A stretch of DNA of 64,000 nucleotides from Streptomyces qinzhouensis (GTDB lineage Bacteria; Actinomycetota; Actinomycetes; Streptomycetales; Streptomycetaceae): the NCBI RefSeq assembly GCF_007856155.1, contig NZ_CP042266.1, positions 434,001 to 498,000 of the forward strand, read 5' to 3'. Both the position numbers and the translations under genes were made by a program. Shown here in pieces: positions 10,201 to 19,807 of this stretch (positions are counted from its first letter, which is position 1; each line of letters begins with the position of its first letter). A model generated the notes under the pieces. That model did not search any database. It was not told the DNA's origin and saw nothing but the letters and a program-made list of their open reading frames with translations.

Positions 10201-13009
10201 GCTGGTCGCGCTCCATCTGGCCTGCCGGGCGCTGCGCGCGGGCGACTGCGAAGCGGCCCTCGCCGGCGGCGTGACCGTCATGGCCACCCCCTCGGTGTTC
10301 GAGGACTTCACCCGTCAGCAGGGGCTGTCGGCGGACGGGCGGTGCCGGGCCTTCGGCGCCGACGCCGACGGCACCGGCTGGGCCGAAGGCGCCGGACTCG
10401 TCCTCCTCGAACGCCTCTCCACCGCCCGAACCAAAGGCCACACCATCCACGCCGTCATCCGCGGCTCCGCCATCAACTCCGACGGCACCTCCAACGGACT
10501 CACCGCCCCCAACGGACAAGCCCAACAACACGTCATCCACGCCGCCCTCAACGACGCCCACCTCACCACCAACGACATCGACGCCGTCGAAGCACACGGC
10601 ACCGGAACCCGACTCGGCGACCCCGTCGAAGCCAACGCCCTCCTCACCACCTACGGACAACACCGCACCCCCCACAACCCCCTCCACCTCGGCTCCATCA
10701 AATCCAACATCGGCCACACCCAAGCCGCAGCAGGCATCGCCGGACTCATCAAAATGATCACCGCACTCCACCACCACACCCTCCCCCCAACCCTCCACAC
10801 CCAACACCCCACCCCCCACACCGACTGGACCACCGGCCACATCAACCTCCTCACCCAACCCCACCCCTGGCCCCCCACCACCCACCCACGCCGCGCAGCC
10901 ATCTCCTCCTTCGGCATCAGCGGCACCAACGCCCACCTCATCATCGAAGAACCCCCCACGACAGCGACGGAAGAGCCCGGCCCACGCGTGCCGCCGCCCG
11001 CTCTGCCGCTGGTGCTGTCGGCCAGGAGCCCTCGCGCCCTGGCCGCACAGGCCGCCCGGTTGCTGGACTTCTGCGCGGAAGCCGACGCGCCCGGGCTGCA
11101 CGACATCGCGTACTCGCTGGCCACCACCCGTACCCCGCTGGACCACCGGCGCACGGTGACCGGGGCGGGTCCGGCGGAGCTGCGGGCGGCCCTCGCCTCG
11201 GTGGCCGAGGGACGGACCCGCTCCCGTGCGGCCCGGCCGGGGCGCGGCCTGGCCGTGCTCTTCTCCGGGCAGGGGGCCCAGCGGCCGGGAGCGGGCGCCG
11301 CGCTGTACGCGTCCTATCCGGTCTTCGCCGCCTCCTTCGACGAGATCAGTGCCCTGTTCGAACCGCATCTGGGCCGGCCGCTGCACGAGGTGGCGTTCGC
11401 CGGACCCGGCGATCCGGGCGCCGGGCTGCTCGACCGGACCGATCACACCCAGCCCGCCCTCTTCGCCCTGGAGACGGCGATGTGGCGGCTGCTGGAGTCC
11501 TGGGGTGTCACCGCCCACTTCGTGGCGGGGCACTCCCTGGGCGAGGTGACGGCGGCGCATATCGCGGGGGTGCTGGACCTGCGTTCGGCCGTCACCCTGG
11601 TGGCCGCGCGGGGCAGGCTGATGAACGCCCTGCCCGCCGGGGGTGCGATGGTGGCGCTGCACGCCGGTGAGGACGCGGTGCTGCCGCTGCTCGCGGCCTA
11701 TCCCGGCCGGCTGGCGGTGGCGGCGGTGAACGCCCCGCACCGGGTGGTGGTCTCCGGCGCCGAGGACGCCGTCTGCGAGGTGGCGGCGGCGTTCCCGCGC
11801 CATCGGATGCTCCGTACCGGGCACGCCTTCCACTCGCCGCTGATCGACGGTGCGCTGGAGGAGTTCGGCCGGGTGGCCGCGGGGCTGTCCTACGCGCCGC
11901 CGCGACTGCCCGTCGTCTCCACCCTGACCGGACGGATCGCGGAGGGTACGGAGTTGCGCGAGCCCGCGTACTGGGTGCGGCACGCCCGGGAGACCGTGCG
12001 GTTCGCCGAAGCCGTGCGCACCCTGGCCGCCCAGGGGGTTGACACCTTCGCCGAGCTGGGGCCCGACACCGTGCTCAGCGGGGCGGTGGCCGAGGTGTTC
12101 GCGGACGAGCCCGCGGCGAAGCGGCCCCGCGCCCGCTCCGCGCTGCGCCGGGGCGAACCCGAGGTCACACGTTTCACGGCGCTGGCGGGCTGGCTGCACG
12201 ACCGGGGCGCCGAGGTGGACTGGGACGCGTTCTTCGCGGGCGGCGGCGCGGTCAGGACCGCTCTTCCCCTCTATCCCTTCCAGCGCAGCCGCTACTGGCT
12301 GAACGCTGCGGGCCCGGCCGCGGCGGTACGGCCGGGGGCTCCGGAGACGGACCCGGCGGACCGGGCTCACCCGGCTCACCCGGCTCACCCGGCTCACCCG
12401 GCTCACCCGGAGAACGACAGCAGCGGGGCGGAAGAGCCTTCGGAGGCGGGGGAGTTCAGGGCCCGGATGGCCGTGGCGTCCGGCACCGAGCGCCGGGCCG
12501 CGGTGCTGGAGGCCGTCCGTACGGTCCTCGCCGGCCGGCTCGGGCTCGCCTCCCCCGCCGATGTCGATCCCGGCCGGCAGTTCCTGGACATGGGCCTGGA
12601 TTCGCTCGGCGCGGTCGCGCTGCGCGAGCGGCTCGCCGCCCTGACCGGGGTGCCCCTGCCGGTGACGCTGGCCTACGACCGCCCGACGCCGGACGAGGTG
12701 ACCGACTTCGTCCTCGGTGAACTCGACGGCCTCGCGGGGCCGGATCCGGTCCGGGCGGACCGTACCGCCCTGCCCGGCCCGGCCCTCGCTGCGCGGTCCG
12801 ACAGCGCTGTCCCGGCGGATCTGTACCGGCTGGAGGCGGTCCTGCCTTCCATGGCGGCCGGCGCGGAGCTGCGCCGGGAGATCGCGGGGCGGCTGCGGCG
12901 GCTCGCCGACGACTGGTCGGAACCCGCCGGGCCGGTGGACCCGGCCACCGCGGGACGGCAGGAACTCTTCGCCTTCATCGACCGAGAGCTCGACCGGGCC
13001 GACGACTGA
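1286..13009 (+). CDS. Modular type I polyketide synthase: KSQ loading module plus extension modules 1 and 2
   Basis: 3907 residues. The start at 1286 is preceded by GGAGTGGAAGCG. Loading module: KS about 24-441 with Gln at 186 in place of Cys ('TGQSSS', a decarboxylating KSQ), AT about 554-850 with Ser651 region 'GHSIGE' and 'HAFHS' (malonyl type), ACP Ser1012. Module 1: KS from 1080 with Cys1247, AT Ser1699 'GHSQGE' and 'VASH' (methylmalonyl type), DH about 1969-2250 with His2003 and Asp2175 but no Gly in the HxxxGxxxxP motif, KR about 2421-2605 with 'LDD' (B type) and the Tyr/Asn pair, ACP Ser2733. Module 2: KS from 2797 with Cys2969, AT Ser3417 and 'HAFHS' (malonyl), no reductive domain, ACP Ser3773. 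A charged helical tail after about 3845 looks like a docking domain to the next protein. Domain calls are strong; substrate calls follow standard AT motifs. Confidence 0.95.
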   Translation: MKRTPIHEAANAGRENPPDGPGAVEPLAVVGVSCRLAGAPDPEALWRLLREGRSAVSAPPAGHPGAPADGHPGGYLDRVDTFDAEFFGISPREAAQLDPQQRLMLELAWEALENAGIDPGSLRESRTGVFAGAMGDDWAAGLARRGDLTGVGDRFALTGRSRGLIANRVSWTLGLRGPSMTVDTGQSSSLTALHLAGVSLLSGESDLALAGGVNLLLDPAGTAAVAAFGALSPDGLCHTFDARANGYTRGEGGAVVALKTLSRALADGDTVRCLVLGSAVNNDGGGPSLTTPRAEAQREVIERALSRAGVRPADVGYVELHGTGTPVGDPVEAEALGAALGGVRPPDAPLPVGSVKTNVGHLEGAAGITGFLKTVLCLQHGELPPTLNHTTAHPALRLAEARLRVHTALTPWPRTGVRRIAGVSSFGMGGTNGHIVLAEAPPAEPAGADGTPAGADGTPAGRGESDRPFGFVLSARDPEALRAQAHRLGGHLRARPGVSPASVATSLALTRTRFPWRAVVTASGRPELLDRLAAFAAGRTADGTVVGEAAESAGRVAVLFTGQGAQRPGAGRGLARIAPVFSSVLAEVCAEFDPLLGLPLDRVLRPGTGDEEAAGLIHRTEYTQPALFALEVAQYRQLWAWGLRPRALLGHSIGELAAAHVAGVLSLPDAAALVAARGRLMQALPAGGSMAALACTEEEILAELAGQEEVIGLAAVNGPSSVVVSGDTAAVDALVNRVRARGTRTSRLRVGHAFHSHRMDPVLGEFTRIARTLTYHRPTLPVISNVTGDFADPGEIATAEYWARQLRGTVRFHDGVRRLDAAGLTDYVEVGPDAVLSAAARESVASPPDRSFVSLLRSGRPEERTALNAAAVLYARGVELDPRALTGPYGPRVELPTYPFRRVRHWPAETPGPAPAPVRTDPDEVTADVTADVTAEVTADVTADVTAEVTAAADPSPPVAPEGRTALPVRGAEERADTVLREVREHTAAVLGHGSADSVKPAVPFREQGLDSLGAVELRDRLGSALDLRLPQSLVFDHPTPLAAARHLAGLLEGAEPGAAPAGTDPGAAPAGRAAARAADEDPIVVVGMACRYPGGVRSPEDLWRLVAEGRDAIGDFPQDRGWDLGPAGTGPVPVRHGGFLEGAMDFDAAFFGISPREARAMDPQQRLLLELAWECLEHAGVPAAALRGGPVGVFAGATHQEYGPRFTAADEAAGYLFTGTTPSVASGRIAYTLGLHGPALTVDTACSSSLVALHLACRALRAGDCEAALAGGVTVMAEPGLFAEFGRLGGLSADGRCRAFGADADGTGWAEGAGLVLLERLSTARTKGHTIHAVIRGSAINSDGTSNGLTAPNGQAQQHVIHAALNDAHLTTNDIDAVEAHGTGTRLGDPVEANALLTTYGQHRTPHNPLHLGSIKSNIGHTQAAAGIAGLIKMITALHHHTLPPTLHTQHPTPYTDWTTGHINLLTQPHPWPPTTHPRRAAISSFGISGTNAHLIIEEPPTTPAEYPEEAAGPWPYPLSARTPEALRGQASALLDHLDHPDRRGESHGRDLAYSLTTTRTAFEHRAVVVAGDPAELRAGLVAIAEGAANAPGVVRAATEAEGRTVFVFPGHGSQWPGMARQLLRESPEFAERLRECAAAVDALTDWSLLDVLHEVPGAPPTERLDVAQPLLFAVMVSLAQLWTTTGGVRPDAVVGHSQGEIAAACVAGVLTLEEAARVVVARSRLFTRMPSPGSMASVALPVDAVRERIAALGDTVEVSGINSPTATTVAGNGGEVAAFVAACEADGIRARVVVTGVASHCALMDPLYGPLLAELGTLHPGKGEIPLCSSVTGEVVDGRTMDAEYWFRNVRRPVDFLGATRTLLRTGHRAFLEMSPHPLLTSSVLTTAEEDDVRATAVGTLRRQEDGLRRFLLSLAEAHCRDVRSDPAAVFGGRGGRRVSLPVYAFQRERHRPAPGSADLAGAGADAARHPLLGAVVPLPDGGALLTGRLSPAVLPWLRDHAGPQAPLFPGAAFAELALRAGEAVDCGRLHELVLEQPLVFAATDSDAVALQVSVGPADEDGCREVAVHSRPGHRDGAAEQLWTRHASGVLAPGADEAAGPEAAVSWPPPGAVPVPLEDFYPRWAARGHRYGPAFRGLRAAWRDGDEYWAEIALDGDRVAEAARYAVHPALLDAALHAALLARGEAEGGTEMLLPFVWSGVSVFAGGAAGARVHVVPRGDSTVSVRLSDGSGAPLAVVESLTWRPMAGAALAASAPAVRDALFRVEWRTLPAARPGDTDRDRPDGPDGPGTAVLDAAALGSGTAVLERVRARLADERSAAERLVVVTRGAVGVHAGDPVPGLGHAEVWGLIRSAQSEYPDRFVLLDTEPGADERTVAAAVRAATAGGEAQLALRDGLLYAPRLTRAHAGPPRRLSGAGTVLVTGGTGTVGGLLARRLVTDHGVRHLLLVSRRGGRAPGAGALREELRALGARVTIRACDITDRAALRGLLAGVDRRRPLTGIVHTAAVLDDGVLTSLTPERLTRVMRPKAEAALALHEETAGLDLELFVLLSSVMGVLGGAGQANYAAANSLLDALAHHRVARGLPALSLAWGLWEQRSGLTELPAADRERLRRTGILPLATADALDLFSAALGSREALLVPARLDLSRARRSPGASALLRAAGRPVVRRSAGADPGGSPEFAARTAVLSAGERSRVLLDLVRGHTAAVLGHADDASVPGDRTFRDLGFDSLMSVELRNRVATATGLRLPTTLMFEHPTPLAAARHLAGMLGGAEPGANPGAASAARAVARAADEDPIVVVGMACRFPGGVRSPEDLWRLVAEGREAIGDFPRDRGWDLDTLFGTDGGPGSSGTRQGGFLYDAGDFDADLFGIGPNEALAMDPQQRLLLELAWECLERAGVPAAALRGSSTGVFTGIVNHDYAQGVTALPDAVADHRLTGGSHSVASGRIAYTLGLHGPALSVDTACSSSLVALHLACRALRAGDCEAALAGGVTVMATPSVFEDFTRQQGLSADGRCRAFGADADGTGWAEGAGLVLLERLSTARTKGHTIHAVIRGSAINSDGTSNGLTAPNGQAQQHVIHAALNDAHLTTNDIDAVEAHGTGTRLGDPVEANALLTTYGQHRTPHNPLHLGSIKSNIGHTQAAAGIAGLIKMITALHHHTLPPTLHTQHPTPHTDWTTGHINLLTQPHPWPPTTHPRRAAISSFGISGTNAHLIIEEPPTTATEEPGPRVPPPALPLVLSARSPRALAAQAARLLDFCAEADAPGLHDIAYSLATTRTPLDHRRTVTGAGPAELRAALASVAEGRTRSRAARPGRGLAVLFSGQGAQRPGAGAALYASYPVFAASFDEISALFEPHLGRPLHEVAFAGPGDPGAGLLDRTDHTQPALFALETAMWRLLESWGVTAHFVAGHSLGEVTAAHIAGVLDLRSAVTLVAARGRLMNALPAGGAMVALHAGEDAVLPLLAAYPGRLAVAAVNAPHRVVVSGAEDAVCEVAAAFPRHRMLRTGHAFHSPLIDGALEEFGRVAAGLSYAPPRLPVVSTLTGRIAEGTELREPAYWVRHARETVRFAEAVRTLAAQGVDTFAELGPDTVLSGAVAEVFADEPAAKRPRARSALRRGEPEVTRFTALAGWLHDRGAEVDWDAFFAGGGAVRTALPLYPFQRSRYWLNAAGPAAAVRPGAPETDPADRAHPAHPAHPAHPAHPENDSSGAEEPSEAGEFRARMAVASGTERRAAVLEAVRTVLAGRLGLASPADVDPGRQFLDMGLDSLGAVALRERLAALTGVPLPVTLAYDRPTPDEVTDFVLGELDGLAGPDPVRADRTALPGPALAARSDSAVPADLYRLEAVLPSMAAGAELRREIAGRLRRLADDWSEPAGPVDPATAGRQELFAFIDRELDRADD
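4058..4141 (+). repeat. Seven 12-bp coding repeats (VTAD/VTAE)
   Basis: Seven units of GTSACCGCGGAS encode a Val-Thr-Ala-Asp/Glu linker between the loading AT and its ACP. The unit is nearly invariant at DNA level, so slippage can change linker length in frame. Confidence 0.9.
5161..5793 (+). repeat. 633-bp near-identical KS segment, copy 1
   Basis: This C-terminal part of the module 1 KS matches 10327-10959 with only three differences that I could find by eye. Codon choice inside it differs from the flanks: many ACC, CAC, CAA, AAC and GGA codons and few G-ending codons. That abrupt change begins and ends with the repeat, which points to gene conversion or an acquired patch. Confidence 0.93.
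10327..10959 (+). repeat. 633-bp near-identical KS segment, copy 2
   Basis: Partner of 5161-5793 in the module 2 KS. Differences seen: a Tyr-to-His codon in the 'TPYTDW/TPHTDW' stretch, one synonymous Ala codon and one GCA/GCC change. Shorter matching stretches also occur around the ACP-KS junctions (near 4516-4640 and 9665-9790) and around the active-site Cys. Confidence 0.93.
12365..12409 (+). repeat. Five 9-bp coding repeats (AHP)
   Basis: Five GCTCACCCG units encode an Ala-His-Pro linker between the module 2 AT and its ACP. They are identical at DNA level, so recent expansion is likely. Confidence 0.9.
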
Positions 13010-13101
13010 CCCTTCCGGCGGACCCGTGCCGTCGGACCGCCGGATCCCCGGTGACACGAAGGCACGACGGCACGGGCCTGGTGAACAGGAGAACGAACCC
13101 C

Positions 13102-16100
13102 ATGCAGACCGATCCCACGCAGACCGATCCCACGCAGACGGACGGCCCGGACCGTCCCCCCACCGGAACCGACGGACCCGGCCGACCCGGCGGAGGTGAC
13201 GACCGGCTTCTGACCTACCTCAGGCGCGTCACCGCCGATCTGGCCCGGGCCAACCGTCGCCTCGCCGACCGGGAGGCCGCCGACCGGGAACCGATCGCCG
13301 TGGTCTCGGCCGCCTGCCGCTACCCGGGCGGCGCCGAAACCCCGGAGGCCCTGTGGCGTCTCGTCGCCGACGGTACCGACGCCACCTCCGAGTTCCCGGC
13401 CGACCGGGGCTGGGACCTGGCCCGCCTCTACGATCCCGAGCCCGGCCTGCCGGGCCGTACCTACACCCGCCGGGGCGGCTTTCTGCACGGGGCACCGCTC
13501 TTCGACGCGGACTTCTTCGGTATCTCCCCTCGTGAAGCCCTGGCCATGGACCCCCAGCAGCGGCTGCTGCTGGAGGTGGCCTGGGAGGCCGTGGAGCGGG
13601 CCGGAATCAGGCCCGCGCTGCTGCGGGGCAGCGATACGGCCGTCTTCGCCGGGCTGGCCGGCCAGTCGTACCTCGGTCTCGACGGGGACGGCGAAGAGAC
13701 GGCCGGCTATCTGCTGACCGGTGGCGAGCCGGGGCTCGCCTCCGGACGTATCGCCTATGTCCTGGGGCTGCACGGACCGGCGTTCACAATCGACACGGCG
13801 TGCTCCGCCTCCCTCACCGCCGTCCATCTCGCCTGCCGCGCCCTGCGCCGCGGCGAAACCTCACTGGCCCTGGCCGGCGGCGCCACGGTGCTGGCGACGC
13901 CGGGCGCCTTCCTGGACTTCGCGGTCCAGCGCGGGCTGGCACCGGACGGCCGCTGCAAATCGTACGCGGACGCCGCCGACGGTACGGCGTGGGCCGAGGG
14001 CGCCGGTCTGGTCCTGCTGGAACGGCTGTCGGACGCCCGGGACCGTGGCCATCCGGTACTCGCGGTCATCCGGGGCTCGGCCGTCAACTCCGACGGGGCT
14101 TCCAACGGGCTCACCGCCCCGAGCGGCCCGGCGCAGCAGCGGGTGATCCGGCAGGCCCTGAGCGACGCCGGGCTCACCGCGGCGGACGTCGACGCCGTGG
14201 AGGGCCATGGCACCGGTACCCGGCTCGGGGACCCCATCGAGATCAACGCGCTGATCGCGGCCTACGGCGGGGACCGGCCCCCGGGCCGTCCGCTGCTGCT
14301 CGGCTCGCTGAAATCGGTGATCGGGCACTCCTCGGCGGCGGCCGGAGTCGGCGGGCTGATCAAAATGGTGATGGCCCTTCAACACGGGGTACTCCCGGCG
14401 ACCCTGCATGTGGACCGCCCGACACCGGCCGCCGACTGGGCCGCCGGGGGCGTCGAACTGCTCGCCGCATCCCGGCCGTGGCCCCGGGGCGACCGGCCGC
14501 GCCGGGCCGGTGTCTCCTCCTTCGGCATCAGCGGCACCAACGCCCATCTGATCCTGGAGGAGGCGCCCGCACAGCCCGGGGCCGAGCCTCCGGACCGAGG
14601 CGCGGCCGAGGCGCCCGACGCCGGTGGGCGGCCATGGGCCTTTCCGGTGTCCGGCCGGGACGAGCGGGCGCTGCGCGGCCAGGCCCGGGCCCTGCACGAC
14701 GCGGTACGGGCCCCGGCCGCCGGGGCCCCGGCGGCGGCGCGGGACGCCGCCCGCGCCCCGCTCGGCGCGCTCGCCGCCGCGCTCGCCACCACCCGTACCC
14801 AGCTGGCACGGCGGGCCGTCGTCGTCGCCCGGGACCGGGACGGACTGCTGGCCGGGCTGGCCGCTCTGGCCGGGGACGAGCCGCACCCGGCCGTGGTCCA
14901 CGGCACCGTACGGCGGGCCCGCACCACGGCGTTCCTGTTCACCGGGCAGGGCGCGCAACGGGCCGGTATGGGCGACGGGCTGCGCGCCCGGTTCCCGGTG
15001 TTCGCCCATGCCTACGACGAGGTGTGCGACCGGCTCTCGGAAGAGTTGGGGCAGTCCCTCGGGACCGTCGTCCGGGAGGGCGGCGCACGGCTGGACCGGA
15101 CCGAGTTCGCCCAGCCCGCGCTGTTCGCCTTCGAAACCGCGCTGGCCCGGCTGCTGGAGTCCTGGGGGGTGCGTCCGACGTATGTCGCGGGACACTCCCT
15201 GGGGGAGATCACCGCCGCCCATGTCAGCGGCGCCATCGGTCTGGACGATGCCGCCGTCCTGGTCACCGCACGCGGACGGCTGATGGGCCGGCTGCCTGCG
15301 GACGGTGCGATGGTGGCGGTCACCGCGTCCGAGCGGGACGTGGCCGCCCTGCTGGCCGAGTACGGCGATGCGGTGTCCGTCGCCGCCGTCAACGGCCCGG
15401 AGCACACCGTGATCTCGGGTACCGGCCGGGCCGTGACCGCGCTCGCGGCGGAGTTGCGGGCGCGCGGGGCGCGCGTTCGGCGGCTGCGCACCAGCGGCGC
15501 GTTCCACTCCTCGCACTTGGACCCCCTGCTGGCCGAGTTCACCGCGGCGGCCGGCCGGATCACCCCCGCGGAGCAGCGCGTTCCGCTGGTGTCCGCGCTC
15601 ACGGGTGAGCTCGCCGGGGCGGCCCGGCTGGGCGATCCGCTGCACTGGGCGCACCACATGCGCCGGCCGGTGCGCTTCGCCGACGCCCTGCGCACGCTCG
15701 CGGGCCACGGGGTGGACACGCTCGTCGAGGTCGGACCGCGGCCGGTGCTGACCGTGCTGGCCGAGGAGAACCTGACCGGGGACGAGATCCTCGCCGTGGC
15801 GGCGCTGCGGCACCCCGGGCCGGAACCCGAAGCCCTGCTGGGAGCCCTGGGCACCCTGCACTCCCATGGCGCGGCCGTCGACTGGGACGCCTTCTTCGCG
15901 GCGGAACCCGCCGACGGCCGGGGCGGGCCCGGCGCCCCGGGCCGGTCCGGGACGGCAGCCGGGTCCGGGACCGCGTCCGGGACCGCGACTGCGACTGCGA
16001 CTGCGACTGCGACCGGGACGCCGATTCCGGCCGGACCCGGGGTCCCGGCCCCTATCGCCCTCCCCACCTACGCCTTCCAGCGGCGGCGGTACTGGCTGAA

Positions 16101-19100
16101 CCCCGCCCCGCACGGTTCGGGCCGTGACGGCACCGGCGCCGAGGTCACTCCGGCGGGCGAGACGGTCCTCGGCGCCCGGCTCCCCGCCACCGCGCGGCCG
16201 GAGGCGGGCGCCCTGCTCGCCGCCCTCCTGCTGCGGGCGGGTGACGAGACGGACCACGCGGTCGTCGACACACTCGTCATCGACGGGCCGGCCGCCGGTG
16301 CCGACTCCGGCCCGGCCGAGGTGCGTGTGGTGGTGGCCCGCCCCGACGGCACCGGCCGCCGGGCCTTCACCGCGCATGCCCGGCGAACGGACCCGGACGC
16401 CCCGTGGACCCCGTATGCCTCGGGCGCTCTCGCCCGGTCCGCCATGGCCGTACCCGAACAGCCCGCCGACCCCCCGGCCGGTACCGCGGCCGAGGTACGG
16501 CTCGCCGAGGGCGAGGCCTCCGGCGTGGTCGCCGCGCAGGGTGCCCTTCTGCACCGCGCTCTCGCCGCGCTGCTCCCGACCGCTCCCGTCCGGTGGCGCG
16601 GCCTGCGGGCGCACCGGACCTGGCCCACCGAGGTGACGGCGTACGCGGTTCCCGTGGCCGAGCGGGAGTACTCCCTGGTACTCCGCGACCGGTCGGGGCG
16701 GACCGTACTGAGCGTCGACGGTCTGGACTGCTCCCCTCCGGTTCCGTCGGCCGGAACCGACTGTCCGGACGACCTGTTCGAACAGGTCTGGGAGCCGATG
16801 ATCAGGGACCCCCGGCCGGTACGCCCGCTGTCCTGGGCGTCCCTCGGGGAGCGGGTGCCGGGGCTGCCCGGCCCCTGTCACCCGGACGCCGGGGCGGTAC
16901 GGGACGCCGTACGCCGGGGACACCGGCCCGACGCCGTGGTCCTCGAAGCCGCGGGCGACGAAACCGCCACCGCGCGGGCGGAGTTGCTGCGGGTACTGGC
17001 CCTCACCCGTGGGTGGCTGCGCGCGGACTCGCTCGCCTCGATTCCGCTCGTGGTCCTGACCCGGGGCGCGGTCGCCCTGCCCGGGGAGCCGCCCCCCGAC
17101 CCCGTCACCGCCGCGGTACGAGGTCTGCTGGCCGCCGCCCAGGCGGAGCATCCGGGGCGTCTCGTCCTGGCCGACCTCGCCCGGGAGGATCCCGGCGACC
17201 GGCGGCGGGACGGGGCCCCGGAGCACGCCGCCGAACTATGCGCCGAACTGCTCTCGGCCCTGCGCGCGGGCGAGCCCCGGCCGGCCGTGCGCGACGGTCT
17301 GGTACGAGTCCCCCGGCTGGTCCGGGCGGGCACCGCCGCGAGCCCCCGGATCCGGGTCGGCCCACCCCCCGGCGGCTCGGGAACGGTCCTGCTCACCGGC
17401 GGTACCGGAGCCGTCGGGCGGGTCATCGCCCGCCATCTCGTGCGGGCCCACGGTGTCCGGCATCTGCTGCTGGTCAGCCGCGGCGGCCCCGCCGCACCCG
17501 GCTGCGCCGAACTGCTCGCCGAACTCCGCCGGGCCGGGGCCCGTGCCGAGGCGGTCGCCTGCGACGCCGGCGACCGGGCGGCGCTCGCCGCCGTACTGGA
17601 AGGGATTCCGGCCTCCCGCCCGCTGAGCGCGGTCCTGCACGCCGCCGGGGCCCTGGACGACGGCCTGTTCACCGATCTCGGTCCGGAACGGCTGGACACG
17701 GTGTGGCGGGCCAAGGCCGAGGCGGCCCGGCATCTGCACGAACTGACGCTCCACCACACCAAGGACCGGCCGCCCGTGCCGCTGGTCCTGTTCTCCTCGG
17801 TCGCCGGGCTGTTCGGCGGCGCGGGACAGGCGAACTACGCGGCCGCCAACGCGTATCTGGACGCGCTCGCCGCCACCCGTACCGCGCTCGGCCTGCCCGC
17901 GGTCTCCCTCGCCTGGGGCCTGTGGGAACTCGCGGACGGCCTCGGCGGACACCTCGGGGACGCCGACCGGTCCCGGCTGGCGCGGCAGGGCTTCGGCACC
18001 GTGACGGCCGAACGCGGCCCCGCGCTGTTCGACGCGGCCCTGCGCACCGGCCCGCCCGTGGTCGCCGTCGGCCCACTGAACCCGGCGGCCGCGCGCCGTT
18101 CGGGCGAGGTCCATCCCCTGCTGCGCGGGCTGGCCAGGACCGCGGGGCACCCCGCCGGAACGTCCCCGGCCCGTGAGACATCCGCCCACGACCTCGCGGC
18201 ACTGCCTCCCGACCGCCGGGCGGAGGTGCTTCTCTCCCTGGTGACCCGGCGGGTCGCCGCCGTTCTCGGCCATCACGGCCCGGTCGACCCCGATCTGCCC
18301 CTGAACTCCGCGGGCCTCGACTCCCTCACGGCCGCCCGGCTGCGCGGGGGTCTGGTCGCCGACACCGGGCTGGCCGTGCCGCTCGCCCAGGTCTTCGCCC
18401 ATCCCACCCCGCGGGCTCTCGCCGAGGCCCTGCTGGAGCGGACCGGCCGGGGCCCGGACCCGGACGGTGCGCTCCCCGGCTTCGCATCCGACGCCCGGCT
18501 GCCGCGGGACATCGTCCCGGCCGGCGCCGCCGTACCGCCGGCGGCCGCTCCCCGCCGGGTACTGCTGACCGGCGCCACCGGGTTCGTCGGGGCGTTCGTG
18601 CTGCGGGATCTGCTGCGTACCACGGACGCCACCGTGCACTGTCTCGTCCGGGCCGAGGACACCGCCCGGGGCGAGGCCCGGCTCCGCCGGACCCTGGAGT
18701 GGTACCGGATCGCGGACGATATCGCCCCGGGCCGGGTGGTCGTGGAACCCGGCGATCTCGCCCGGCCCCGGCTGGGCCTGCCGGACGACCGGTACGAGTA
18801 CCTCGCCCGCCACGCCGACGCGGTGTTCCACGCGGGGGCGCACGTCAACTGGGTCCAGCCCTACGCCGCGATGCGGGACACCAATGTCCTCGGCACCCGC
18901 GAAGTCCTCCGGCTCGCCGCGCGGTACCGCACCGTTCCGGTCCACCATCTGTCCACCACCGGTGTCTTCGCCGGTCCGCCCCCCGGCGGCGGACCGCTGC
19001 GACCGGACGACCCCACCGGACCCGCGGAGAAACTCCCCAGCGGCTACCGGCAGAGCAAATGGGTCGCGGAGCGGCTCGCCCTCGCGGCCCGTGACCGGGG

Positions 19101-19725
19101 GCTGCCCGTCACCGTGTACCGGATCGACGTGGTCTGCGGAGACCGGCTGAACGGCGCCTGCCAGGGGCAGGACTTCATCTGGCTGGCCCTGCGGGCCATG
19201 CTGCGCGCGGAGGCCGTGCCGGACGGTTCGCACGGCGCTTTCCCCATGGTCCCGGTCGACTACGTCAGCGCCGCCGTCGTCGCACTGGCGGCCCGGCCCG
19301 AGGCGGCCGGACAGGTCTTCCATCTCTCCAACGACGACCCGGTATCGCTCGCCGCGATGGTCGACCGGCTCCGGGCGCTCGGCCATCGGCTGCCCGGCAT
19401 CGCGCGGGACCGGTGGACCCGGCGTGTCACCGCCGACCCGGACAACCCCTTCGTACCGCTGCTCGACGACTTCGAAGCCGTCACCACCTCGGTGGAGCCG
19501 GTCTATCCACGGGTCGACAGCTCCGCCGCGGAACGGGCCCTGCGCGGTACGGACGCCGCCCGCCCGCCGCGGGTCGCGGACCTGATCGCGCTGTACGCCG
19601 ACTTCTTCACCCGTACCGGATTCTTCCCCGCCGCGCCGGTTCGAGCGGTTCCGGCGGTTCCGGCGGTTCCCGGGGTTCCGGCGGTTCCCGGGACGACCGC
19701 CGCCGCGCGGGCCGCGCGCTTCTGA
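13102..19725 (+). CDS. Modular type I polyketide synthase: extension module 3 with terminal thioester reductase
   Basis: 2207 residues; ATG at 13102 follows AGGAG by ten bases, 92 bp after the first PKS. After a short TDPTQ repeat, residues about 30-62 form a charged helix typical of an N-terminal docking domain. KS from about 63 with Cys234; AT Ser699 'GHSLGE' with 'GAFHS' (malonyl type). Residues about 1010-1215 sit where a DH belongs but lack HxxxGxxxxP, so this looks like a DH relic. KR about 1425-1610 has the Rossmann 'TGGTGAVG', 'LDD' (B type) and the Tyr/Asn pair. ACP Ser1741. Terminal reductase about 1818-2170: 'TGATGFVG', Tyr1982 and Lys1986 in 'GYRQSK'. There is no thioesterase. The chain should leave as an aldehyde (or alcohol after a second reduction), which explains the neighbouring aminotransferase. 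Confidence 0.95.
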   Translation: MQTDPTQTDPTQTDGPDRPPTGTDGPGRPGGGDDRLLTYLRRVTADLARANRRLADREAADREPIAVVSAACRYPGGAETPEALWRLVADGTDATSEFPADRGWDLARLYDPEPGLPGRTYTRRGGFLHGAPLFDADFFGISPREALAMDPQQRLLLEVAWEAVERAGIRPALLRGSDTAVFAGLAGQSYLGLDGDGEETAGYLLTGGEPGLASGRIAYVLGLHGPAFTIDTACSASLTAVHLACRALRRGETSLALAGGATVLATPGAFLDFAVQRGLAPDGRCKSYADAADGTAWAEGAGLVLLERLSDARDRGHPVLAVIRGSAVNSDGASNGLTAPSGPAQQRVIRQALSDAGLTAADVDAVEGHGTGTRLGDPIEINALIAAYGGDRPPGRPLLLGSLKSVIGHSSAAAGVGGLIKMVMALQHGVLPATLHVDRPTPAADWAAGGVELLAASRPWPRGDRPRRAGVSSFGISGTNAHLILEEAPAQPGAEPPDRGAAEAPDAGGRPWAFPVSGRDERALRGQARALHDAVRAPAAGAPAAARDAARAPLGALAAALATTRTQLARRAVVVARDRDGLLAGLAALAGDEPHPAVVHGTVRRARTTAFLFTGQGAQRAGMGDGLRARFPVFAHAYDEVCDRLSEELGQSLGTVVREGGARLDRTEFAQPALFAFETALARLLESWGVRPTYVAGHSLGEITAAHVSGAIGLDDAAVLVTARGRLMGRLPADGAMVAVTASERDVAALLAEYGDAVSVAAVNGPEHTVISGTGRAVTALAAELRARGARVRRLRTSGAFHSSHLDPLLAEFTAAAGRITPAEQRVPLVSALTGELAGAARLGDPLHWAHHMRRPVRFADALRTLAGHGVDTLVEVGPRPVLTVLAEENLTGDEILAVAALRHPGPEPEALLGALGTLHSHGAAVDWDAFFAAEPADGRGGPGAPGRSGTAAGSGTASGTATATATATATGTPIPAGPGVPAPIALPTYAFQRRRYWLNPAPHGSGRDGTGAEVTPAGETVLGARLPATARPEAGALLAALLLRAGDETDHAVVDTLVIDGPAAGADSGPAEVRVVVARPDGTGRRAFTAHARRTDPDAPWTPYASGALARSAMAVPEQPADPPAGTAAEVRLAEGEASGVVAAQGALLHRALAALLPTAPVRWRGLRAHRTWPTEVTAYAVPVAEREYSLVLRDRSGRTVLSVDGLDCSPPVPSAGTDCPDDLFEQVWEPMIRDPRPVRPLSWASLGERVPGLPGPCHPDAGAVRDAVRRGHRPDAVVLEAAGDETATARAELLRVLALTRGWLRADSLASIPLVVLTRGAVALPGEPPPDPVTAAVRGLLAAAQAEHPGRLVLADLAREDPGDRRRDGAPEHAAELCAELLSALRAGEPRPAVRDGLVRVPRLVRAGTAASPRIRVGPPPGGSGTVLLTGGTGAVGRVIARHLVRAHGVRHLLLVSRGGPAAPGCAELLAELRRAGARAEAVACDAGDRAALAAVLEGIPASRPLSAVLHAAGALDDGLFTDLGPERLDTVWRAKAEAARHLHELTLHHTKDRPPVPLVLFSSVAGLFGGAGQANYAAANAYLDALAATRTALGLPAVSLAWGLWELADGLGGHLGDADRSRLARQGFGTVTAERGPALFDAALRTGPPVVAVGPLNPAAARRSGEVHPLLRGLARTAGHPAGTSPARETSAHDLAALPPDRRAEVLLSLVTRRVAAVLGHHGPVDPDLPLNSAGLDSLTAARLRGGLVADTGLAVPLAQVFAHPTPRALAEALLERTGRGPDPDGALPGFASDARLPRDIVPAGAAVPPAAAPRRVLLTGATGFVGAFVLRDLLRTTDATVHCLVRAEDTARGEARLRRTLEWYRIADDIAPGRVVVEPGDLARPRLGLPDDRYEYLARHADAVFHAGAHVNWVQPYAAMRDTNVLGTREVLRLAARYRTVPVHHLSTTGVFAGPPPGGGPLRPDDPTGPAEKLPSGYRQSKWVAERLALAARDRGLPVTVYRIDVVCGDRLNGACQGQDFIWLALRAMLRAEAVPDGSHGAFPMVPVDYVSAAVVALAARPEAAGQVFHLSNDDPVSLAAMVDRLRALGHRLPGIARDRWTRRVTADPDNPFVPLLDDFEAVTTSVEPVYPRVDSSAAERALRGTDAARPPRVADLIALYADFFTRTGFFPAAPVRAVPAVPAVPGVPAVPGTTAAARAARF
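15985..16013 (+). repeat. 6-bp coding microsatellite (GCGACT)
   Basis: Four perfect GCGACT units and a partial fifth encode alternating Ala-Thr in the linker after the AT of module 3. Confidence 0.85.
19644..19690 (+). repeat. C-terminal 9-bp coding repeats (Ala-Val-Pro)
   Basis: About five GCGGTTCCG-like units encode a Val-Pro-Ala tail after the reductase domain, ahead of the last ~10 residues of the PKS. Confidence 0.75.
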
Positions 19726-19738
19726 CCGGGCCGACGGC

Positions 19739-19767
19739 GAGGGCCCCGCCGATCCGGCGGGGCCCTC
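19739..19767. terminator. Bidirectional intrinsic terminator hairpin
   Basis: A perfect 13-bp stem (19739-19751 with 19755-19767) closes on the loop ATC, 13 bases after the PKS stop and between convergent genes. It would serve both the PKS operon and the regulator operon arriving from the right. A short pyrimidine-rich stretch follows on the plus strand. Confidence 0.85.
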
Positions 19768-19807
19768 GTCTCGTCGCTCTCCCGTACCGCGTGACACGGC
19801 CGCGAGG

